Below are positions 1-7,029 of a stretch of 18,737 nt of DNA, one piece after another. The notes under the pieces were generated by a model, which was not told the origin of the DNA, searched no databases, and saw only the letters and a list, made by a program, of their open reading frames with translations. The stretch comes from Chrysochromulina parva. Lineage: Eukaryota > Haptophyta > Prymnesiales > Chrysochromulinaceae. A program made the position numbers and the translations under genes. Position 1 is the stretch's first letter; each line of letters opens with the position of its first letter. Location of the stretch: assembly GCA_002887195.1 (NCBI GenBank), contig PJAB01000957.1:1-18737 (forward strand), read 5' to 3'.

Positions 1-423
1 GTCGCACAGGCCGTAGTGCGACGACGAGGTCGGTGGCGGACCACTAAGCCCGAGCGACGCCCAGAGGCTGTAATTGAGCCGGTAGCCCGGCGGCGAAGAC
101 GGGGATCTCGGCACCCAACGTCCGGTCGTGTGCAAGTTGCACGTGCTGCATGCGTCGAAGCAGGATTTCTTCACCATCGTTTGATTTTAAATTTAATCTC
201 AGCGCAGCAGCCTGACGGCGGCCGCGGAGAGAGAGAAGCGAGAACCCTGTTTTGAAGTTGAAGTGTGAACATCCGGTGTGAAATATAAATGAAGAGCGCC
301 GAGCTTCGAGCTATGTACAGTATACGGAGAGGGAGTCCAGAAAGTTTGTGCGCTAACACTCTCGTAAACTTCGTTGTCGCGGATGCGGATTTTGCGAGTT
401 CGTCATTTCCAGAAGAACCCGCG
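1..423. other. 5' flank and probable 5' UTR of the helicase gene
   Basis: No recognisable protein or RNA gene is seen here. Short open frames exist on both strands but show low-complexity Arg-rich translations typical of shadow frames in GC-rich DNA. A locally AT-richer patch at about 180-300 includes a TATA-like element at 284-290. The stretch is most simply the promoter and leader of the helicase gene downstream. A previous gene could end left of the window edge. Confidence 0.5.
284..290 (+). promoter_or_regulatory. TATA-like element (TATAAAT) upstream of helicase
   Basis: TATAAAT lies 134-140 bp upstream of the ATG at 424 and overlaps the earlier in-frame ATG at 289. If it is a real TATA box, transcription would start roughly 25-35 bp downstream, which excludes the ATG at 289 and leaves 424 as the first usable start. 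This is inference from position and sequence only. Confidence 0.35.
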
Positions 424-2733
424 ATGCGGCGACGCGCGTCGCTCTCGTCGCCGATCCGCCGTCTGGCCAGTCTAGCTGAGAGTCGTTTGTCGAGATCCGT
501 TGCGATCGAGGAGGTGCGATTAAAACCGCCCAATCGCCACTTTGGCGAGCAGCGCGTCCGCCCGTGGCTTGCCGCTGCGCTCGACGCGGCCAACTTCCGT
601 AAGCCGATGGCCGTGCAGGCCATGGCCATGGACCGCATCGCGCACCACGAGGATACGGTCATTCACGCGGCGACCGGATCAGGCAAGACGCTTGCTTACC
701 TCGTGCCGACTCTTTCGCGTCTCGATCCTGGAGTGCCGCTACAACTGCTCGTGCTGGTGCCGTCTCGGGAGCTTGCGGCGCAGGTGGCATACGAGGCCCA
801 CCAGCTGCTCAAAGCCAAGTCTCAGCTGCATGTTGCCTTGGTCGTAGGCAACGCCAGCACCGCGCTGCAGATGCAGCAAGACCTTGCCCGCCAGGTGGAC
901 GCATGTCGCGCGGAGGTCGTCGTGGCGACGCCTGAAGCCCTCACGCGCGTGCTCACCTTGAACAGCCGCAGCGGTGCCGGCAGGAGCGGCGACAAGGCTA
1001 CCGGCACCCTTCGCACGGAGCGCACATGGGTTCCGCCGCATGTCGCCGCAAGGGAAGCAGCAGCAGCAGCAGCAGCAGCGGAGGCTGAGGCGAAGGCTGT
1101 GGCTGCTGTCGATGATCTCTTTCAAGGATGGCCCGAAGCGTTTCGCGAGCGCGCCAAGCTACGCCTCGAGGCGGAGGCACAGTCCAATGTGCGTGCACTC
1201 GAGGCGCTGCAGACGCAGGGTGGCGCGCGTGGCAACAGCAGCAGCCGCGCGGAGGACGGCAGCGTCGAGGGCGGTAGAAGCTTGGGCGCTGTGTTGGGCG
1301 CAGCGGAAGCCGATGCGGCGGTTGGCGCGCGGCTGTTGCGAAGTCTGGGCACCAACTTGGATGCTGTCGTGCTGGACGAGGTCGATGCGCTGCTTCCGAA
1401 GCCGCTGGTCAAGGAGGGCGTGGGCTACTACCGACAGCGGGATTGGGCGAAGGCGGGGCGGCTCAAGCGGCGTGCGGCGCGTGTGGGAGCACCTAGCAGC
1501 TCGCCTGCCGCGAAGCTGCTCGCGCGCATCCTCGCGTCTGCCCTGCGGCTGCGCGACACATCGGCTCGCGCATCGTCCGCGGGGCGGGGCGCGCGTGCGT
1601 CGGCGTGGCATGCGCCGGCACGCTCCTGGCGCGCATGGGACGACGCCCCCAGCCCCCCGGTGCAACTGATCGCCGCCTCCGCCACCGTCGGCCGTTCACT
1701 TCTACTGCAGCTCAAAGAGCTCTTTGGGCGCGAAAAGCTGCCGACGGTGGTGGGCGAGAGCGGCGAGGTGCATGAGAAAGAAGGCAGTCCTCGGGGTCAG
1801 CGGGGCGCGCTGGGGCGCGCGCTGGCTGCCGGGCACGCGGGGCCTTCGCATGGTGCGCGCGGCGTCGCAAGTGTGAGCGTGCCCGCCACCATCACTCACC
1901 GCGTGCTCAGGGTACCCAGTGTGGAAGCGCAGCCCGTGGCTGTCGCGCGCGCCCTGATGGCTCTGCGCCCGCGCGCGTGCTTGGTGGTGCTCTCGCCGGA
2001 GGCCTCCGTGACGGCGTGGGCGGCCAAGCTGCGCGCGACGGGCCTTCCAAATGTGGAGCTCCTCCACGAGGCGCTCGGCTTTTCGAGCCGTCGTCTGCCA
2101 CAAGCTGCCGACGGGGACGGCGCTGTGGCGAGCGCGAGCGCCGTGACGGGCGCGAGAGCGGCGCCCCCGGCTGCGGGCTTGTCAACGGCCCGGCTGCTGG
2201 AGGCGGTCGGCCGTGTCCGCAGGGCGCCGTTAGGAGAGGCGCCGTTGTGGGCGCCGCCAGGAGAGGCGCCGTTGCCGCGGCGTGAACGGGCGACACGCGG
2301 CGCGGCGGCGGCGGAGACGCAAGCTGAGAGTGGCGCGCTCGGCACCAGTGCCGGCAGGGCCGGCACGGAGTCGGTAACGAAATCCGCCCATGGCAGGCCG
2401 GCAGACGAGGTGGCGGACGCGGTGGCGGCTGAGGTGGCGCCAACAGCGGGCGGTGCATCCGATGCGGCCGCGGCACCGATGCGAGTGCTCTTGACGACGG
2501 AACGCTCCGCTCGCGGACTCGACTTGGCCCAAATAGATTGCGTCGTGATGCTCTACGTCCCTCTCACCTCGGATACGTACGTGCATCTTTCTGGCCGCAC
2601 CGGCCGCGGCGCACAAGGCGTCGCGCTCACAGTGGTCTGTGAAGACGAGGCGAAGAAGCTCGGTCTCTTCTCATCGCAGCTTGGTATCTCCATCCGCCCT
2701 GTGCAAGAGAACGCAGAGGGACTCGTCTTTTAG
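424..2733 (+). CDS. DEAD-box-type RNA helicase (DEVD variant), probably organelle-targeted
   Basis: This is an ATP-dependent RNA helicase of superfamily 2. Visible motifs (numbered from the ATG at 424; 769 aa) are: a Q-motif-like stretch before motif I; motif I ATGSGKT (83-89); motif Ia PSREL; motif Ib-like TPEAL; motif II DEVD instead of DEAD (318-321); motif III SAT (419-421); motif V ARGLD; and motif VI HLSGRTGRG (721-729). The open frame extends upstream to 289, but the segment from 424 begins Met-Arg-Arg-Arg and is rich in Arg and Ser with no acidic residue for 17 positions. It looks like a mitochondrial or plastid presequence, and a TATA-like element overlaps the upstream ATG. The protein is longer than a minimal DEAD-box core because of Ala/Glu- and Gly/Ala-rich inserts between motifs Ib and II, II and III, and IV and V. 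The exact RNA substrate cannot be told. No introns are needed. Confidence 0.9.
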   Translation: MRRRASLSSPIRRLASLAESRLSRSVAIEEVRLKPPNRHFGEQRVRPWLAAALDAANFRKPMAVQAMAMDRIAHHEDTVIHAATGSGKTLAYLVPTLSRLDPGVPLQLLVLVPSRELAAQVAYEAHQLLKAKSQLHVALVVGNASTALQMQQDLARQVDACRAEVVVATPEALTRVLTLNSRSGAGRSGDKATGTLRTERTWVPPHVAAREAAAAAAAAEAEAKAVAAVDDLFQGWPEAFRERAKLRLEAEAQSNVRALEALQTQGGARGNSSSRAEDGSVEGGRSLGAVLGAAEADAAVGARLLRSLGTNLDAVVLDEVDALLPKPLVKEGVGYYRQRDWAKAGRLKRRAARVGAPSSSPAAKLLARILASALRLRDTSARASSAGRGARASAWHAPARSWRAWDDAPSPPVQLIAASATVGRSLLLQLKELFGREKLPTVVGESGEVHEKEGSPRGQRGALGRALAAGHAGPSHGARGVASVSVPATITHRVLRVPSVEAQPVAVARALMALRPRACLVVLSPEASVTAWAAKLRATGLPNVELLHEALGFSSRRLPQAADGDGAVASASAVTGARAAPPAAGLSTARLLEAVGRVRRAPLGEAPLWAPPGEAPLPRRERATRGAAAAETQAESGALGTSAGRAGTESVTKSAHGRPADEVADAVAAEVAPTAGGASDAAAAPMRVLLTTERSARGLDLAQIDCVVMLYVPLTSDTYVHLSGRTGRGAQGVALTVVCEDEAKKLGLFSSQLGISIRPVQENAEGLVF
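1056..1079 (+). repeat. GCA triplet run (poly-Ala) in helicase
   Basis: An uninterrupted run of eight GCA codons encodes an alanine tract at the start of the coiled-coil-like Ala/Glu insert between helicase motifs Ib and II. It is a likely length-variable microsatellite. Confidence 0.85.
2224..2276 (+). repeat. Short in-frame duplication in helicase linker
   Basis: The block GGAGAGGCGCCGTTG occurs twice about 30 bp apart. It encodes two similar Gly-Glu-Ala-Pro-Leu segments in the low-complexity linker between the second RecA domain's motifs IV and V. Confidence 0.7.
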
Positions 2734-3485
2734 GCCGGATCAGGCTTCAGCGGGCGGCAACCAGTTCGGGAACCAGGCAGACCCGGACCGCGTGGTAACC
2801 GCGCACAGCGTGCCGTGCGCGTTTTGTCGTGCGAATCTCCGGCGACACGACGACGACCGGCGTCACTGTCGCAACATCTGTCCTGAATACTCTCCTCTGG
2901 AAAACGTAAACCCCCCACGCGAAAGCCGAAACCTTACCCTCAAACTACGGGGACGCGATGTATAGACCGTATAGGTATACGCGGATTCCGCATGGGATTC
3001 CGTCGTGCGGTCGACTCGCGCCCGGTCTTCCTCACGACTCTCGTGCTCTCGTCTCTGATTTTTCACGCGCGAGCGCAGACCCAGGGGTCGCGAGGGGTCA
3101 CGGCATGGGCATGGGCATGGGCCTTCGTTCTTCGTTGCGCGTAACTATTAATCTTCAATCTTGCGCGGTCACGGCGCCCAACCTGCAACCAGAAACCTGT
3201 CCCCACAGCTCGAGCGTCTGACGTCTCTTTCCCGTGCAGCCATGTCATGATGGGGATGAACGTTGATGGTTGCTCTTGATGCGTTCGCCGCGTTCAGTTC
3301 GGCCGAAACGGTTCCAGGGCCGCGGTTCACGCGACTTCGCGCGGACGGTCGCAGTCGCGCTTGCGGACGGTTTGCCGGATGGCGGATGCGGATCGGCTAC
3401 GGATCGGCTCAAGCGTCACCGAAGGGCGGGTGGTAGGGTGTGGGGACTCTCCTTTTGGTGGATGTGCTTCGAGGATGTGCTCTAA
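2734..3485. other. Intergenic region between convergent genes
   Basis: These 752 bp separate the helicase stop codon from the stop codon of the oppositely oriented methyltransferase, so they should hold the two 3' UTRs. I see no gene with recognisable protein features. A short GGGCAT tandem (four partly overlapping units around 3104-3122) and a doubled CGGATCGGCT around 3386-3410 are the only repeats noticed. A 71-aa open frame at 3270-3485 has no recognisable motif. Confidence 0.55.
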
Positions 3486-4583
3486 CTAGCGCCGGCCCTG
3501 GCCGTGATGCTGGCGCCCTTGGCCGTGCACGTAGTTGCACGCCTTGACCTCGGCCGCCCCTGCCGCTGCGCTCACCGCCCCTGCTTGCTCCGCTCCTGGC
3601 GGCACGCGAATCAGCCCGAGCTCCCAGGCGCCCGCGAGCACGGCTGGCCGCCGCTTGTACTCGTGGCTGAGCCGGGTGGCGTACCGCTGCAGCTCCGAAT
3701 GCACAGAGCTCCCAGGGGCTCGTGCGCGGTTCTCGTGCAGCCACCAGAGGCGGAAGCCGGAGCGCGTAAAGAGGAGATCGTAAAAGGCGGCCCACTTAAT
3801 CAGGTCTGCACTCGTGGCCATCTGGAGCGCAAGGTGAAGCTCGACGTAGATGGCGTCGATGCGCCCAACCAGATCGGGCGGCTGCATGGTGGCGAGATGA
3901 TGGAATGCTTCCCATTCACAGCCCTCGCAATCGACCTTGAGCACGCTGATGCGCCGACCGACGTGGCCAAGCCGGTGCACGATGCGATCCAGGCTGAGCA
4001 GCGGGCCGGTGAGGTTGCCGTAGGTGCCCCCGCTGAAGCGGCGCGAATCGTCAGCGCACCCTGCACGCGGCGTACCACCCGACAGGCCCCACGGATGGAA
4101 TGTCACCCCGAGTTTCACATGGGCCTCGTGCGCAGCGATGTACGCGCCCGTCGGGTCGAAGGAATGGACCTCACAGCCCGATTCCGCCATGCGATCGTCA
4201 AACTCCCACTGCATGGCAATGCCAAACGAGTAGACCAAGCACGGCGTCACGGCCGCACGACGCGCTTGCTCATGCGCCTCACACGTCGGCCAAGACTCTT
4301 TGCTATTCCTTGGGAGCTTGAGGCACCCGCAGGCGTAGTGAGCGCGCTGCGCCGTGCCGCAGCAAAAGTAACGGCTTGAACGCTTGAACGGCGCAGTGGT
4401 TGAGGTGGCCCAGTGGCCGGCAGAAACGGCCCAGCGAGGCGGCCCGCGCACAGAAACTTGGGGTTGGGTGGATGTGTTGATCACGTCGGGCCACGCCGAA
4501 GTGAGCAGAAGGCGAACGAAGTCCAAGGATGCCGAGGTGCTGTTGAGGTTTGCGGGGACGGGCGTGCTGCAATCCGATGGCAT
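3486..4583 (-). CDS. Methyltransf_22-type (METTL24-like, FkbM-related) methyltransferase
   Basis: This is a 365-aa predicted SAM-dependent methyltransferase. Residues 114-145 carry the family-type nucleotide-binding start (PCLVYSFGIA, then acidic residues, then GCEVHSFDPT). Residues 213-227 carry the second signature ISVLKVDCEGCEWEAF. A following strand with YVELH (246-250) also fits the Rossmann fold. The catalytic domain therefore covers about 95-330. The N-terminal 90 residues are not recognisable, and no convincing signal anchor is seen although many relatives have one. The true start could be on an upstream exon. The C-terminus (HGQGRQHHGQGRR) contains a small HGQGR duplication. The substrate is unknown; relatives are poorly characterised. 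A TATA-like motif and a hairpin lie just upstream of the ATG at 4583, which supports that start. Confidence 0.75.
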   Translation of the reverse strand: MPSDCSTPVPANLNSTSASLDFVRLLLTSAWPDVINTSTQPQVSVRGPPRWAVSAGHWATSTTAPFKRSSRYFCCGTAQRAHYACGCLKLPRNSKESWPTCEAHEQARRAAVTPCLVYSFGIAMQWEFDDRMAESGCEVHSFDPTGAYIAAHEAHVKLGVTFHPWGLSGGTPRAGCADDSRRFSGGTYGNLTGPLLSLDRIVHRLGHVGRRISVLKVDCEGCEWEAFHHLATMQPPDLVGRIDAIYVELHLALQMATSADLIKWAAFYDLLFTRSGFRLWWLHENRARAPGSSVHSELQRYATRLSHEYKRRPAVLAGAWELGLIRVPPGAEQAGAVSAAAGAAEVKACNYVHGQGRQHHGQGRR

Positions 4584-4626
4584 GGATCCGCGTCAGACCA
4601 CGCTCCGCACACACTCTGGAGGGGCC

Positions 4627-4655
4627 CGACGAGTCTGTGGAGTTGTGACTCGTCG
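4627..4655. repeat. Perfect 9-bp inverted repeat upstream of methyltransferase
   Basis: CGACGAGTC (4627-4635) is the exact reverse complement of GACTCGTCG (4647-4655), with an 11-base loop. It sits between the TATA-like motif (4658-4668) and the ATG (4583), 44-72 nt upstream of the start codon, so it would fall in or near the 5' UTR. It could be an RNA hairpin or a dyad for a DNA-binding protein. Confidence 0.7.
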
Positions 4656-4657
4656 AT

Positions 4658-4668
4658 ATATAAAGTTC
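4658..4668 (-). promoter_or_regulatory. TATA-like motif GAACTTTATAT upstream of methyltransferase
   Basis: Read on the minus strand this is GAACTTTATAT, 75-85 bp upstream of the ATG at 4583. The identical 11-mer occurs at 13333-13343, 79-89 bp upstream of another minus-strand ATG. On the plus strand it reads ATATAAAG, also a good TATA core, so orientation is uncertain. Confidence 0.45.
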
Positions 4669-4752
4669 CATGATTGTCATTTGGAAAAACGTAACTGCAA
4701 AGGCATGCCAAGCCCAAGGCAGGCTTGCGCCCGTCCGGAACCGGGCCTCGGG

Positions 4753-4773
4753 CTGCACCTGCAGAAGGTGCAG
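4753..4773. repeat. Perfect 8-bp hairpin
   Basis: CTGCACCT (4753-4760) and AGGTGCAG (4766-4773) are exact reverse complements around a 5-base loop, GCAGA. It lies in non-coding DNA 170-190 bp upstream of the methyltransferase start. Function unknown. Confidence 0.6.
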
Positions 4774-4985
4774 TGAGTGACAGTTAGCGGTGATGGACGT
4801 GCGAGTCGTCCGAGCCACACGACGCTCACGTCGCGCGCGCGAGCCGCGCGACGCGACTCGTCGTTTTGAGTGCAGAGTCGCAGTCGGGTGCCTGCAAACA
4901 CGATTTACAAGAACCACCTGCACACACTCACTCAGGGCACACGGCTCACAAGAAACGCCTGATAGGTGCGAGCTCAAGACACAGA

Positions 4986-5160
4986 CAGCCTGCGGGCTTG
5001 GGTCTCCGACCGGGCTGCTTCGCACTGCTCCACCCCCAACTGCGTCGCACCGGAGCAGATGATGGTCACCCCACCCTCCGCACAGAGCACATGGCTCCCG
5101 GACGCGCCCGATTGAGCGAGCTCGAAGCAGCCTGCGGGCTTGGGTCTCCGACCGGGCTGC
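4986..5160. repeat. 33-bp direct repeat, two identical copies 142 bp apart
   Basis: Positions 4986-5018 and 5128-5160 are identical over 33 bases. Both begin CAGCCTGCGGG and end ACCGGGCTGC. Both copies are preceded by GCGAGCTC (4968-4975 and 5116-5123), so the similarity extends imperfectly to about 45-50 bp. Each unit starts with CAGCC and ends with GGCTG, a short terminal inversion. The copies are in different reading frames relative to each other, which argues for a non-coding repeat such as a small mobile-element remnant or a local duplication. Confidence 0.85.
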
Positions 5161-5305
5161 GCTTTCGATGCTCCTCTCCACTGCGCGACGCTGAAGCCGC
5201 CGAAGGCTATGTGCCATCGGCAAGGCCCCCAATCCTGCTCCCCCAACGAGTACGTCGTGCTCAGCCGGCTGGAGCGCGACGGTCGCGCTCCGCGCGGCTC
5301 GGACC

Positions 5306-6823
5306 TCACTGGATCTCCGACGAGTCGAGCTGGTCGAGGAGCTGCTTCGAGTACGAGGGCGAGTAGTAGTCGACGATTTCCTTGGGGTAGCAGTCGGTGA
5401 TCGCGCGCACCATGTCCTTGAGCTGCGAGCCGTCCTCGGGCTGGAGCTCGAGGATCTTCTGGAGGGCGCCCGACATGACGAACGAGCGGCGCGCGGCCAC
5501 GTCGTGCGGCAGCACCTTGGCGAACTGGTTGACGACATACTTAATGATCTCGTCGGGAGCGTCATGGAGGAGTGGCTCGAGAGCAGGCAGATGGACGCAC
5601 TTCTGGATGATGGCCTTGAGCGCACGCTTGGCCTTCGTCTTGAGGTCGTCGGAAGAGGCCTCGTGCAGGTACACGGCGAGCAGCTTCGGCAGCGCGTTCG
5701 CGTCCGCGAGCGCCTTGGCGTGATCAGGCGAGTGGCGGCCGATTTGGCCCAGGGACCAGGCGGCAGCCGACTTGATATGGTCTTCCGGCTCGGTAACCAC
5801 GGCGTTGATGAGGGGCGGGATGCCCTTGGAGACGACGACGGCGAGCGCGAGCGTCTCGGAAAAGGCCGAGATGTAGCCGAGCGTCATGATACCCGGCAGG
5901 CGAGCGTTGCCTGACGCCTCGGTGACGTAGTCCACCATCGCGCCGACGCCGCCCGCATTGACGATGAGCTGAGCGAGCTCGGGCGTATGCTTGGCGACCT
6001 CGCGGATGCACGTGGCCGCGTTCTTGCGCACGTAGACGTCCATATCCTTGAGCAGGTTGAGGATCTGCGGGAAGATCTCGGCCTCGACGACCACCTCGGC
6101 GAGGTCGACCGAGTGCTTGTTGATCTGCGCCAGGCACGAGCACACCTGGCGCTTGAGCTTGGCGTCGGGCGAGATGATGAGCGGAGCGAGGTACGCGACC
6201 GCGCCGCCGTCGACGACCGCCTGGGCGAGCTCGGGTGAGTGCTTGCAGATGTCCGAGAGCGCCGAGGCGGCGATGCGCTTCAGGGTGAGCTCGGGTTCCT
6301 GGATGCAGAGCACGAGAAGCGGCACCGCGCCGGCATCGACGACCGTCTGCGCGAGCTCGCCGTTGTGGCGCGCGATGTAGCCGAGCGCCCAGGCGGCGGA
6401 CTCCTTCACCCCCGGGTCGAACTCCTCGAGGCAGCCGACGAGCGCGTCGAGCGCACCCGAGTCGACCACAGCCTGGGCCAGCTGCGGCGAGTGCTTAGCC
6501 ACGGCACGGAGCACGAAGGCGGCCGCCTTCTTGTAGAAGCGGTTCTGCTCGGACAGGGAGTACACGAGCTGCGGCAGCACTTCGTTGGAGACGACCGCCT
6601 CGGCGAGCTCGTCGTTGTAGTTGGCGAGGCGGCCCAGGGCCAGCGCCGACGACTGCTGGATCGACGGCACATTGTCCAGCAGCAGCGGGCGGAGCAGCTG
6701 CATGACGCCGGCATTCTGCAGCGCCTCAATGTTCTGGGGGCGCGTCGCAAGCTCAGCGACGGTCTGCACGAAGTTGACGCGCGCCTTTTGGTAGTTCTCG
6801 AACACGGCAAGGACCGCGCGCAT
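5306..6823 (-). CDS. SPAG6: SPAG6/PF16, armadillo-repeat protein of the axoneme central pair
   Basis: This protein of the flagellar central apparatus (C1 microtubule) is needed for flagellar motility and central-pair stability in known species. The 505-aa frame matches the family along its whole length. It opens with FENYQKARVNFVQTVAELAT, continues with QNAGVMQLLRPLLLDNVPSI and LGRLANYNDELAEAVV, and then shows about eight ARM units of the form AALG.IA.H.PELAQ.VVDAGAV. It closes with the SPAG6-type C-terminal region containing LPALEPLLHDAP, VVNQFAKVLPHDVAARR and CYPKEIVDYYSPSYS. The length is typical (human SPAG6 is about 509 aa), so the gene is complete in one exon. The start at 6823 is only a few residues shorter than usual. 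It is divergent from glucosidase II with 206 bp between the ATGs. It shows that the organism, or at least one life stage, has motile flagella. Confidence 0.97.
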   Translation of the reverse strand: MRAVLAVFENYQKARVNFVQTVAELATRPQNIEALQNAGVMQLLRPLLLDNVPSIQQSSALALGRLANYNDELAEAVVSNEVLPQLVYSLSEQNRFYKKAAAFVLRAVAKHSPQLAQAVVDSGALDALVGCLEEFDPGVKESAAWALGYIARHNGELAQTVVDAGAVPLLVLCIQEPELTLKRIAASALSDICKHSPELAQAVVDGGAVAYLAPLIISPDAKLKRQVCSCLAQINKHSVDLAEVVVEAEIFPQILNLLKDMDVYVRKNAATCIREVAKHTPELAQLIVNAGGVGAMVDYVTEASGNARLPGIMTLGYISAFSETLALAVVVSKGIPPLINAVVTEPEDHIKSAAAWSLGQIGRHSPDHAKALADANALPKLLAVYLHEASSDDLKTKAKRALKAIIQKCVHLPALEPLLHDAPDEIIKYVVNQFAKVLPHDVAARRSFVMSGALQKILELQPEDGSQLKDMVRAITDCYPKEIVDYYSPSYSKQLLDQLDSSEIQ

Positions 6824-7029
6824 GGTAACTGCGCGAGTGCGTCGAGGAGGGCTTTCGCAACGTTCAATTCGTTTTCCACACGAGGACGCCGTGAAGGGTT
6901 TGCGTAGGGGTTGCAGGACGTTTGGCTACGTCGCAACCGTCTACATGGGAGCACCGACCCATTTTCGGAAGTGGGTCACGAAGAGGGCCACGAACTTGGC
7001 CACGTCAGCGAGAAGGCCTACAAGTAGCC
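6824..7029. promoter_or_regulatory. Probable bidirectional promoter, SPAG6 / glucosidase II
   Basis: Only 206 bp separate the divergent start codons of SPAG6 (minus) and glucosidase II alpha (plus). No TATA-like element is seen in either direction. The plus-strand frame stays open upstream to 6922, but residues encoded there are not conserved-looking, while a short hydrophobic signal starts at 7030. Confidence 0.5.

Larger units (their letters stand above)
4584..5305. other. Intergenic region with promoter, hairpins and a direct repeat
   Basis: This stretch lies between the start of the methyltransferase gene and the stop of SPAG6, both on the minus strand. It holds a TATA-like motif, two perfect inverted repeats and a 33-bp direct repeat, listed separately. 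Long open frames cross it on both strands, but their translations are Arg/Ser/Cys-rich with no domain signal. The repeat copies lie 142 bp apart, which is not a multiple of three, so the repeat is not an in-frame protein repeat. Confidence 0.55.

Noticed and set aside
1907..2476. Antisense Pro/Arg-rich open frames inside the helicase
   Set aside because: These are compositional shadows of the Ala/Gly-rich linker on the plus strand, with no recognisable domain.
3504..4379. Plus-strand open frame of 291 codons opposite the methyltransferase
   Set aside because: The minus strand carries the recognised methyltransferase motifs. The plus translation has none.
4303..5625. Minus-strand open frame of 440 codons
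   Set aside because: It overlaps the end of SPAG6 and the start of the methyltransferase in another frame, and its translation is Arg/Ser-rich with no domain. Open frames without stops are common in DNA of this GC content.
6922..7029. N-terminal extension of glucosidase II from the ATG at 6922
   Set aside because: It would place a charged 36-residue stretch before the signal-like segment and prevent ER entry; the ATG at 7030 fits the family.
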